From Sphingomonas sp. (lineage in GTDB: Bacteria; Pseudomonadota; Alphaproteobacteria; Sphingomonadales; Sphingomonadaceae), in contig JAJNQF010000146.1 of assembly GCA_021154945.1 (NCBI GenBank), positions 1 to 9,561 of the forward strand: 9,561 nt of DNA, given 5' to 3'. The notes under the pieces are model-generated. The model made no database searches. It worked only from the letters and a program-made list of their open reading frames with translations, and had not been told where the DNA came from. Position 1 is the stretch's first letter, and every line of letters starts with the position of its first letter. The translations under genes and the position numbers were made by a program. Of the stretch, positions 1 to 5,809 are shown in pieces.

Positions 1-34
1 CAACGGAGGACGCCTCGCCGTTACCTCAGCCATT

Positions 35-62
35 CCAATTGGGCCCCGGCCTCCGCCGGGGG
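35..62. repeat. Single hairpin repeat arm (family A)
   Basis: The core CCCCGGCCTCCGCCGGGG folds into a strong stem. With its flank it closely resembles the right arm of the paired element at 3172-3270, including a degenerate CCAATTGGG in place of CCCAACTGG. If this is half of a pair, the partner arm should lie before the window start. No coding role is seen. Confidence 0.6.
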
Positions 63-92
63 GGAAGCGTACCTCCCAAACTGTTCCCCCAA

Positions 93-175
93 ACCGTTCC
101 CCCGCGGACGCGGGGGCCCAGCTAAGTACCGCGGCGCTCCGTTACCCTGGACCCCCGCGTCCGCGAGGGAACAGT
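93..175. repeat. Paired inverted hairpin repeat (family B, REPIN-like)
   Basis: Two 29-nt arms, 93-121 and 147-175, are inverted copies of each other with about three mismatches. Each arm holds its own GC-rich stem, CCCCGCGGACGCGGGG in the left arm and CCCCCGCGTCCGCGAGG in the right. The arms are separated by 25 nt. The two-armed layout is that of REPIN elements (paired REP sequences). A further partial copy of the arm start (CTGTTCCCCC, 81-90) lies just before the left arm. Confidence 0.6.
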
Positions 176-219
176 AAGGAAGGGCGTGCCGGTTCCTCTC
201 CCAGCTCCTGCCGAACTCA

Positions 220-276
220 AAACCCCGTCAGACCCCATTCCCACCCCCGGTACGAAATCCCGTCAGACCTCGTTCA
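220..276. repeat. Diverged 21-nt direct repeat before the stress promoter
   Basis: Bases 220-240 and 256-276 match at about 18 of 21 positions and share the core CCCGTCAGACC. Their starts are 36 nt apart. The second copy ends immediately before the GGAAC element at 278, so the pair could be a regulator site, or simply a duplication. Confidence 0.4.
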
Positions 277-277
277 T

Positions 278-303
278 GGAACTTGCGACATAGTGTCTCC
301 GTT
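278..303 (+). promoter_or_regulatory. EcfG-type general stress response promoter (candidate)
   Basis: GGAAC at 278-282 is followed after exactly 17 nt by CGTT at 300-303. This matches the known alphaproteobacterial EcfG/SigT consensus (GGAAC, 16-17 nt, CGTT). Transcription would start near 310, giving a leader of about 45 nt before the ATG at 357. A by-eye search of the rest of the window on both strands found no other GGAAC with correctly spaced CGTT. No sigma factor, NepR or PhyR gene is present here. Confidence 0.6.
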
Positions 304-356
304 GTGCGACGAATGGCGGCGCGTTGTGTCCGCCCTCCGCGTACGGGAGAATTTCC

Positions 357-1004
357 ATGTTTATGAAACGCTTCGGCATTATCGGCCTGGCCCTGGGCCT
401 CGGATTGGGCGTCGCTGGCTGCACAGACGGTTACGGCTATGGCGGCGCTGGCCTCGGCTATGCGAGCGACCCCTATTACGGTGGCGGGTATGGCGGCGGC
501 TATTACGGCGCAGGGTATGGCGCAGGGTATGATGGGTTCGCAGGCTATGGCGGCCTGAATTCCTATTACGGCTGGAACGGCAATTATTATTATCCCGGCT
601 CGGGCGTCTACGTCTACGATCGCAATCGTCGCCCGTATCGCTGGAACGGCGCGCAACAGCGCTATTGGCAGGGTCGTCGCGGCAACTATCGCGGTAACGG
701 CAACTGGGGCAATTTCGCCCGCGGCAACAATCCCGCGGCGCGCGAATATCGTCAGGATCGTCGCGAAGCCAACCGCGATTTCCGCCAAGACCGCCGCCAG
801 GATCGCGGACAGCTCCGCAACGGCCAGATCACACCGGACCAGTTCCGCGGCGAACGTCGCGAGGCGCGCCAGCAGTATCGCGGCGAGGCCCGTCAGGACC
901 GGCGCGAATACCGCCAGAATCGCGGAACGCAGGGCCGCAGCTTCGGCGGTGGCAACCGCGGATTTCGTGGCGGCAATCCCGGCGGCGTTCGCACGCCCCG
1001 GTAA
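357..1004 (+). CDS. Tyr/Gly-rich lipoprotein with Arg/Gln-rich C-terminal half
   Basis: A 215-residue exported protein, not recognised as a named family. The start at 357 is chosen over an upstream in-frame ATG at 324 because GGGAGA (344-349) sits 7 nt before it and because it begins a clean type II signal peptide: basic start, hydrophobic stretch, lipobox VAGC with Cys22. The ATG at 363 is an equally acceptable start. Residues 24-80 are almost entirely Gly, Tyr and Ala. Residues 85-125 keep Tyr/Trp/Arg. Residues 129-190 are strongly charged, with repeated units such as EYRQDRRE and DFRQDRRQ, and probably helical. The tail (191-215) is Gly/Arg-rich. Related Arg/Gln-rich envelope proteins are commonly left as hypothetical in sphingomonads. 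Likely membrane-anchored in the periplasm. The EcfG-type promoter upstream suggests stress induction. A role in envelope or nucleic-acid/polyanion binding is only a guess. Confidence 0.85.
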   Translation: MFMKRFGIIGLALGLGLGVAGCTDGYGYGGAGLGYASDPYYGGGYGGGYYGAGYGAGYDGFAGYGGLNSYYGWNGNYYYPGSGVYVYDRNRRPYRWNGAQQRYWQGRRGNYRGNGNWGNFARGNNPAAREYRQDRREANRDFRQDRRQDRGQLRNGQITPDQFRGERREARQQYRGEARQDRREYRQNRGTQGRSFGGGNRGFRGGNPGGVRTPR

Positions 1005-1018
1005 CTAGCGTAGATTGG

Positions 1019-1237
1019 TTCACGCGAAGGAACGAGGGCGCGAAGAGACAGAAGGTTTGTTCGCGCGGAGGCGCGGAGGCGCGGAGAGTTGTGGAATAGC
1101 GAGGGGAGGGCGACCTCCTCTCAAAAGGCACCAAAGCTCACCAAGCGGCTCGGTCATACCAAATCTTCTCCGCGCCTCCGCGCCTTCGCGTGAACAAACC
1201 TTCTGTCTAGCTTTGCGCCTTTGCGCCTTCGCGTGAA
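1019..1237. repeat. Large imperfect inverted repeat between convergent genes
   Basis: Arms of about 70 nt (1019-1088 and 1167-1237) are inverted copies of one another, sharing TTCACGCGAAGG at the outer end, ACAGAAGGTTTGTTC in the middle and GCGGAGGCGCGGAG at the inner end. Within the right arm the unit CCTTCGCGTGAA occurs twice. An open frame exists on each strand across the element (1015-1236 plus, 1020-1241 minus). Both are low-complexity and start in similar words (VHAKE, IHAKA), as expected from the inverted symmetry. I read them as non-coding by-products. The position between two converging genes would allow a bidirectional terminator role. Confidence 0.7.
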
Positions 1238-1284
1238 TCACTACTGCATGAGAGCCAGACAGTGTTCGGGCTGACGCCCACCAG

Positions 1285-1746
1285 TCAGCCAGCCGGCCCT
1301 TCCGTAGGGCGCGTCGCGACCAGTCCGTTCGATACGAACGTCATCACCATCACGCCGTCCTGATTGAACACCCGCATCCGGCTCTTGAAGATCCCCATCT
1401 CCGGCCGGCTTGCCGACACGCGCTTTTCCAGAACCTCGCTCTCGCAGCGCAAGGTGTCGCCCGGATACACCGGCTTGATCCACTTCAGTTCGTCGATGCC
1501 CGGCGACCCGAGCCCCGCCTGCTCGTTCTCCTTCAGATGCGCGACCAGCATCGCCATCGTCATCGCGCACGTATGCCAGCCGCTCGCCGACAACCGCCCG
1601 AAATGCGTCTGCGCCGCCGCCTCGTCGGACAAATGAAACGGCTGCGGATCGTATTTCGCGGCGAACGCGGTCACCTCCTCGCGGGTGATGGCATAGGAGC
1701 CGAACGACGCGGTCCGACCGACCTCGATATCCTCGAAATACTGCAC
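1285..1746 (-). CDS. MaoC-like (hot-dog fold) enoyl-CoA hydratase/dehydratase family protein
   Basis: A 153-residue, single-domain protein of the usual length for this family. Members hydrate (R)-specific enoyl-CoA thioesters; the substrate here cannot be told. Residues 25-43 hold the hydratase signature with D33, P36 and H38 (the D-x-x-P-x-H core that supplies the catalytic Asp and His), followed by FGRLSASGWHT at 49-59, the usual second half of the active-site region. The start is GTG at 1746. It is preceded after 6 nt by AGGAGAGG, and the next in-frame Met (62) would remove the active site. A much longer reading of this frame, back to 2091, would overlap the upstream phosphodiesterase gene and is not credible. 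The gene begins 14 nt after that gene's stop codon, so the two are probably co-transcribed. It is cytoplasmic, with no signal peptide. Confidence 0.88.
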   Translation of the reverse strand: MQYFEDIEVGRTASFGSYAITREEVTAFAAKYDPQPFHLSDEAAAQTHFGRLSASGWHTCAMTMAMLVAHLKENEQAGLGSPGIDELKWIKPVYPGDTLRCESEVLEKRVSASRPEMGIFKSRMRVFNQDGVMVMTFVSNGLVATRPTEGPAG

Positions 1747-1752
1747 GCGAAC

Positions 1753-1760
1753 CTCTCCTC
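1753..1760 (-). promoter_or_regulatory. Shine-Dalgarno site that fixes the GTG start of the MaoC gene
   Basis: On the minus strand AGGAGAGG lies 6 nt before GTG at 1746-1744. It sits in the 14-nt gap after the TAA of the upstream gene. This strong site is the main argument for a non-ATG start. Confidence 0.75.
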
Positions 1761-3065
1761 TTATCGTTGCATCACCTTCTGGAAGGGAGCAGCGGTTCCG
1801 TCCAGCCCCGCCTCGGCCGGCAACCCGATCAGGTCGCGCAGCAAGGGCTCGATCGCGACATTGTCGAAGCTCGGGATCGTCTTGCCGCGACCGAACGCCG
1901 GCCCGTTGGCGATGAACAGCGCGCGCATCTCCGGCGCCATGTTGTCGTATCCGTGCATCCCACCGGCCGAAGCCCGGGTCGGCGCACTCGCATCCACCCG
2001 CCAGCCGACATCGGCGAGACACAGATAGCTCGGCACCCGCGGATTGCGCCCATAATGGAAGCGCGCCGGGATCTCGCTTTTTCGCCAGCATTGCAGATGA
2101 TCGTGCGGCTTCAGCAACCGCGCCTCCAGCGCCGCCTCATGCCCCGGCACCGCGAACAGGGTCGCGTACGGCCCCATCTCGACGGTGCGATAGTCCGCCT
2201 TGTCCGCGATCGTATCGAGCGCCACGACGCGCGTGCTGCTGGTCGCCGCCATGCCGTGATCCGCGACGATCACCAGGTTCGCCGGCTGCCCCAGCGCGGC
2301 CAACCCGCCGACCAGCGCGCCGATGCTCGCATCGACGTCCGCGACAGCCTGAGTCACGCCCGCGCTGTCCGGCCCGCCCGCATGACCCGCGCTGTCGACC
2401 GTATCGAAATACAGCGTCACCAGCTTGGGCCGGGTCGCCGCCGGCCGCCGCATCCAGTCGAGCACCGCGTTGACGCGCTGCGTCCCCGAAACCTGCTGGT
2501 TGAACTGCTGCCAGTCCTCCGGCCGCGTGCCGCCCTCGATCGCGCCGTGGCTGTTCGGTTTGGCGGTCCCCCCGACCGCGACGTTCGCGCCCGGCCAGAA
2601 CATCGTCGCGGTCCGGATCCCCGCCTTCTCCGCATCGACCCAGATCGGCGAACTCTCGCTCCACCAGAACGGATCGTCGGTCGCCATCGTGAACGTCTCG
2701 CCCGGCCGCGCCGGATCCTCCATCTTGTTCCCCACGATCCCGCTGCGATCGGGCCGCAGCCCCGTCACCAGCGTCCAGTGATTGGGAAAGGTGACGCTGG
2801 GAAACGACGGCCGCATGCTCGCAAACACCCCGCCCGCGCGCAGCCGGTTGAGGTTCGGACTGACGCCGCGGTCGAGATAATCCGGCCGAAACCCATCGAT
2901 CGACACGAGAATCGTAACCGGCGCCCGAGCCTCGCCCGGCATCGCAGCCGCCGCGGTCGATGCAGGAGCCGGCGCAGTAATCGGCGCAAGGGCAGGGGGC
3001 GTATACGGATACGCACACCCGGCGAGTGCCAGCCCCAGCAATGCGAGCACAGTCGTCTTCATCAT
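1761..3065 (-). CDS. Lipoprotein ectonucleotide pyrophosphatase/phosphodiesterase (alkaline phosphatase superfamily)
   Basis: A 434-residue protein of the NPP/phosphodiesterase family, which cleaves phosphodiester or pyrophosphate bonds, often in nucleotides, using two zinc ions. All expected metal and catalytic residues are visible. These are D57 in SIDGF, the nucleophile T92 in VTFPNH, D224 and H228 in DSAGH, D269 and H270 in ADHGM, and H371 in MHGYDN. N113 is at the usual substrate-contact position in the GNK motif. The first 17 residues form a lipoprotein signal with lipobox LAGC (Cys17), followed by a Pro/Ala-rich linker to about residue 48, so the enzyme should be anchored and face the periplasm. 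Two adjacent ATG codons open the gene (3065 and 3062); no strong ribosome site separates them. It is the first gene of a two-gene unit with the MaoC-like hydratase. The physiological substrate is unknown. Confidence 0.92.
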   Translation of the reverse strand: MMKTTVLALLGLALAGCAYPYTPPALAPITAPAPASTAAAAMPGEARAPVTILVSIDGFRPDYLDRGVSPNLNRLRAGGVFASMRPSFPSVTFPNHWTLVTGLRPDRSGIVGNKMEDPARPGETFTMATDDPFWWSESSPIWVDAEKAGIRTATMFWPGANVAVGGTAKPNSHGAIEGGTRPEDWQQFNQQVSGTQRVNAVLDWMRRPAATRPKLVTLYFDTVDSAGHAGGPDSAGVTQAVADVDASIGALVGGLAALGQPANLVIVADHGMAATSSTRVVALDTIADKADYRTVEMGPYATLFAVPGHEAALEARLLKPHDHLQCWRKSEIPARFHYGRNPRVPSYLCLADVGWRVDASAPTRASAGGMHGYDNMAPEMRALFIANGPAFGRGKTIPSFDNVAIEPLLRDLIGLPAEAGLDGTAAPFQKVMQR

Positions 3066-3171
3066 AACCGTTCGTCCCGAGCAGGTGCCGACGTCGCGCG
3101 ATCCCTACTCGGCACGCCCGGCGAGGGAAACCCGTTCGCGTCGTGGATATGACCGCCCAATGGCGAGCACC

Positions 3172-3270
3172 ACCCCGGCGAAGGCCGGGGCCCAGTTGGG
3201 GGACATCGCCGATACGCGTTGCGCGTCGTTATTCCGACCTACCCAACTGGACCCCGGCCTCCGCCGGGGA
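3172..3270. repeat. Paired inverted hairpin repeat (family A, REPIN-like)
   Basis: The left arm (3172-3200) holds the stem CCCCGGCGAAGGCCGGGG and then CCCAGTTGGG. The right arm (3242-3270) is its inverted copy with about three mismatches in 29. The arms are 41 nt apart. The element sits between the stop of the barrel gene (3294) and the start of the phosphodiesterase gene (3065), both on the minus strand. It could therefore end the upstream transcript and insulate the next unit. Confidence 0.7.
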
Positions 3271-3293
3271 GGGGAGATTATTTGGCCAAGGAC

Positions 3294-4937
3294 CTACAAT
3301 CCCACCGCCAGCTTGCTGAACAAGGTCCAACTCACTGGCGTCTTCCCATAAGCGGCCTCCAGCGCCGCCGGCTTCGCATACGCCGCGACAGTCCCACCCA
3401 GCGCCAACCCCAACGGCCCGGCGATCGGCAAGCGGTACGCATACCCGACCTCAGCCTTCGTCACGCGAAACTTCCGATCATGCAACGGATCGTCGTGGTC
3501 GGGAAAAAGCTCGTCGTTCGCCACGTTCTCGAGCCTGCCGAACACCGCATGCCGCGGCGTCAGCTCGTAATTGGCCTCCGCCAGGAACGCGCTCAGCTTC
3601 TCCCCAGGCACCCGGTCCTTGAGACTATACGCAAAGGTCGTAGCCAGCCCGCCCCGCGCATATTGCACGCTCGCGGTCGAGCGGTTCTCGTCCTCGCCCG
3701 GATGCTGCGCCTCGGGCTCCTTCAGCCGCCCATGGCTCACCTGCACCGCCCAGAACGGCGACGGCGTCCACGTCCCCCGCACGCTCCACGAATCGAGTCG
3801 CGGCGTCTCGATCCCCCAACGATGCTCGTCCGGCTCGCGTCCCTTGAACGCCGACGCCTCCAACTGGAACGCGGGCGTCGCATAGCCCGCCGTCACCACG
3901 CCGTAGGTGATATGCGTCGAGTCGAACCAGTGATGCGTGATCGGCGACATCGGCTGATACCGCGCCGACCCCCGGTGCATGAACGCGCTCGGCCCCAGCG
4001 CCGGCTCGCCGACCGGCCCGCCATACAGGAACAGCGTGTTGCCGTTCCCCAGCCGGTAATCGATCTTCGCAGCAAGCTCCATGAACAGGTCGTGCGGATG
4101 CTGCCGATCGACCAGCGGCCGGTCGTTCGCCAGCTCGCCCGTCGCGAACAAGTTCGTGTAGCCCCGCGCGCCCATCAACGGCTCCAGGCTGTTCATCGCC
4201 CGCAACTGGATATGCCAGCGGTCGCCCAGGTCGCGATCCGCCATCAGCATCGCCATCGACTGCACGAACGCCTCGCTCTTCCCGCGCGGCCCCCCCTGGT
4301 CGGTCGCGACGCCCCATGCATAGCCATGCGCCATCAGCATCCACTCGCCCGCCTGCGTCATATACCCACGCATCGGCCCCTCGGCGGCCGGCAGCCGCGA
4401 CGTCCCGCTACCTTGGCTATAGAAGCCGGCGGAAGTCCCCATCGCCATCCCGGCCATCGCCGACCCCGCGGGCATTTTCGCCACCGCCGCATCGGACGCG
4501 GCGCGATAGGCCGGGTCCACGATCATCGCGTGGCCCATCGCGCCATGATCCATGGCACCATGATCCATCGCCATCCCGGGCATCGCCGAGTGATCCATCT
4601 GCGCATGATCCATCCCCGGGATGGCGTCCGGCATCGCAGACGGCGCGGCCGAAGTCGGCGGCGCGACCGGAGCAGGGTGTCCCATCGCCGAATGGTCCAT
4701 CGTCGAATGATCGACAGCACTCCCAGACTGCGACGCGCGAGCGGCCGGGGCCTTAGCCACCGGCCGCGACTTGACCTTCTTCACCGTCTTCTTGGGAGCT
4801 GCATCCGGCATCGTCATGCCCGGCATGGCCATGGAATGTTGCGCCACCGCAGCAACCGGCAGCACCGTCCCCACGACACCACCCGCAAGCAGCATCGCCC
4901 TCACGGCACCAGCCGCGAGAAACCTATATCGAGTCAT
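3294..4937 (-). CDS. Putative outer-membrane beta-barrel protein with Met/Asp/His-rich metal-binding N-terminus
   Basis: A 547-residue exported protein. Residues 1-32 are a signal peptide, with probable cleavage after AVA at 30-32. Residues 33-170 are disordered, Ala/Pro-rich and carry two clusters (75-87 and 108-136) of MDH/DHSAM-type repeats with six Asp-His pairs plus Gly-His. This composition is known from copper-binding regions of CopB/PcoB-type proteins. Residues 188-547 alternate polar and aromatic/hydrophobic stretches, as in an outer-membrane barrel. They contain conspicuous words likely to be conserved: DRQHPHD (277-283), GPSAFMHR (315-322) and THHWFDSTHIT (334-344). I do not see CopB-specific motifs, so I do not call it CopB. 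The start is supported by AAGGA about 8 nt upstream. It follows the small Cys/His protein gene by 51 nt. Copper binding or export is inferred from composition and context. Confidence 0.85.
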   Translation of the reverse strand: MTRYRFLAAGAVRAMLLAGGVVGTVLPVAAVAQHSMAMPGMTMPDAAPKKTVKKVKSRPVAKAPAARASQSGSAVDHSTMDHSAMGHPAPVAPPTSAAPSAMPDAIPGMDHAQMDHSAMPGMAMDHGAMDHGAMGHAMIVDPAYRAASDAAVAKMPAGSAMAGMAMGTSAGFYSQGSGTSRLPAAEGPMRGYMTQAGEWMLMAHGYAWGVATDQGGPRGKSEAFVQSMAMLMADRDLGDRWHIQLRAMNSLEPLMGARGYTNLFATGELANDRPLVDRQHPHDLFMELAAKIDYRLGNGNTLFLYGGPVGEPALGPSAFMHRGSARYQPMSPITHHWFDSTHITYGVVTAGYATPAFQLEASAFKGREPDEHRWGIETPRLDSWSVRGTWTPSPFWAVQVSHGRLKEPEAQHPGEDENRSTASVQYARGGLATTFAYSLKDRVPGEKLSAFLAEANYELTPRHAVFGRLENVANDELFPDHDDPLHDRKFRVTKAEVGYAYRLPIAGPLGLALGGTVAAYAKPAALEAAYGKTPVSWTLFSKLAVGL

Positions 4938-4988
4938 TAGTATATCCTTGGAAAAGCCTGAAAATCGGGGCGCATCAGCACCCGACGA

Positions 4989-5354
4989 TCAAGCCTCTCG
5001 CGGAGGCCGCAAAGCCGGCGCGATGCCAGCCCCAAGATCCAGCACCGCCACCCGCTCGGTCACCATGACCGGCTCCCGCAACGCCACGCCCAGAACGCGG
5101 GTGCCATTCCAGTTCGAAGGCGGCACGCACCCGATACACCCATGCAGCGCGGTCGCCTTCCGATCGGGCGCTTCGTGACCCGCTCGATGATCCGGCTCAT
5201 GATCCGAAATGGCCTCCTGCGGCCCGCCCATCGCCGCCATGTCCATGACGACGGCAGGCCGCCGCGAAGCAGACGCATCATGACACGCCGCCGGCGCCAC
5301 CGCAGGAAACGCAAACGCAGCAAGGAGCAAAGCCAGGATCAGGCGCGCGAGCAT
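4989..5354 (-). CDS. Small secreted Cys/His-containing protein, putative metal-binding partner
   Basis: A 121-residue protein with a clear signal peptide (about 1-23, ending VAPAA before C24). The mature part has a Met-containing stretch (37-43), spaced histidines H52, H56, H60 and H71, and a CIGC motif (C73, C76) followed by PPSNWNG. The Cys-x-x-Cys with nearby His could bind a metal such as copper or act in thiol chemistry. I do not recognise a named family. The start at 5354 has no clear ribosome site, and the TAGACT about 8 nt before the ATG might instead be a -10 element for a leaderless message. The gene lies 51 nt upstream of the Met/His-rich barrel gene in the same direction, which supports a shared metal role. 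The opposite-strand frames here are shadows. Confidence 0.75.
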   Translation of the reverse strand: MLARLILALLLAAFAFPAVAPAACHDASASRRPAVVMDMAAMGGPQEAISDHEPDHRAGHEAPDRKATALHGCIGCVPPSNWNGTRVLGVALREPVMVTERVAVLDLGAGIAPALRPPREA

Positions 5355-5478
5355 GTCGATAGTCTAACCCCCCGCACGACCCGCCACAACCACGCAGTCT
5401 CTCCCCGACCCCGCCAAAGCCCACACAGTGCCAACCCGCAGCCTTGCCCGCAAGCCGCGAAAGGTTCAGCCTCCACCC

Positions 5479-5718
5479 ATGAAGACCCCAACGCACCCCG
5501 AACGCACCAAGACCCCAAGCACCCCCGCCGCCAAAGTCTCGATCCGGATCGGCAAGCGCACCACCTTCGACGCCTCGGTCACCACCGCCGGCCTGCTGTC
5601 GGTAGGCGCGCTCGTATCCGGCATCCTCCTGTCCAGCGCCGTCATAGTCGCCGCTGCAGGTCGCAAGGCCGCAAGACGACCGCTGGCCTTGCCCGATCAT
5701 ACTAGGACCGACGGATAG
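5479..5718 (+). CDS. Small single-helix membrane protein of unknown function
   Basis: A 79-residue protein. A polar, basic N-terminus (1-34) includes SIRIGKRTTFDAS. One long hydrophobic helix (about 35-61, TTAGLLSVGAL onward, rich in Gly/Ala/Ser/Val) follows, then a short basic tail (GRKAARRP). The basic residues on both sides make the orientation unclear. The ATG at 5479 is preferred over the upstream in-frame GTG at 5428, because neither has a strong ribosome site and the longer form only adds a Pro/Arg-rich extension. The only candidate site, AAAGG near 5460, is rather far. It starts 125 nt from the divergent Cys/His gene. No function can be assigned, and a short gene with a weak start could be spurious. 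Confidence 0.55.
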   Translation: MKTPTHPERTKTPSTPAAKVSIRIGKRTTFDASVTTAGLLSVGALVSGILLSSAVIVAAAGRKAARRPLALPDHTRTDG

Positions 5719-5797
5719 CGCCCAAAAGTCGAACACGGCGACGAATTCAAGGCAGCCGGATAGCAGCCATTCGTTCAGCATGGTAATCGGTGGCTGC

Positions 5798-5803
5798 GGG
5801 GGA
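5798..5803 (+). promoter_or_regulatory. Ribosome binding site choosing the 5810 start
   Basis: GGGGGA lies 6 nt before ATG at 5810, whereas the earlier in-frame ATG at 5780 has no such site. This favours the shorter membrane protein. Confidence 0.5.
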
Positions 5804-5809
5804 TGTCGG

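Larger units (their letters stand above)
1..356. other. Gene-free leader region with repeats and a promoter
   Basis: No convincing coding sequence lies before the lipoprotein gene. The first 180 bases hold one hairpin arm (35-62) and a paired hairpin element (93-175). Bases 220-276 hold a diverged direct repeat, and 278-303 match an EcfG-type promoter. The open frame on the minus strand over 228-788 runs antisense to the lipoprotein gene and is an Ala/Ile-rich shadow. Confidence 0.7.

Noticed and set aside
168..193. Second possible EcfG promoter (GGAAC followed after 17 nt by CGGT)
   Set aside because: The -10 element is CGGT, not CGTT, and the GGAAC is part of the family B hairpin arm.
228..788. 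186-codon minus-strand frame rich in Ala and Ile
   Set aside because: It is antisense to the Gly/Tyr-rich lipoprotein; Tyr/Gly codons read backwards give the Ile/Ala pattern.
1015..1241. Two overlapping 73-codon frames, one per strand
   Set aside because: Both come from the inverted repeat and mirror each other; there is no ribosome site and no domain.
1747..2091. Upstream extension of the MaoC frame to an ATG at 2091
   Set aside because: It would overlap the phosphodiesterase gene by over 300 nt and adds a low-complexity segment; the GTG with a strong ribosome site gives a normal-length hydratase.
1767..3152. 461-codon plus-strand frame
   Set aside because: It is antisense to the phosphodiesterase gene, whose catalytic residues are all intact; its composition is Arg/His/Pro-rich.
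3219..4940. 573-codon open frame on the plus strand
   Set aside because: It is fully antisense to the barrel gene, is extremely rich in Arg, His and Pro, has no recognisable domain, and is the usual product of GC-rich third positions on the opposite strand.
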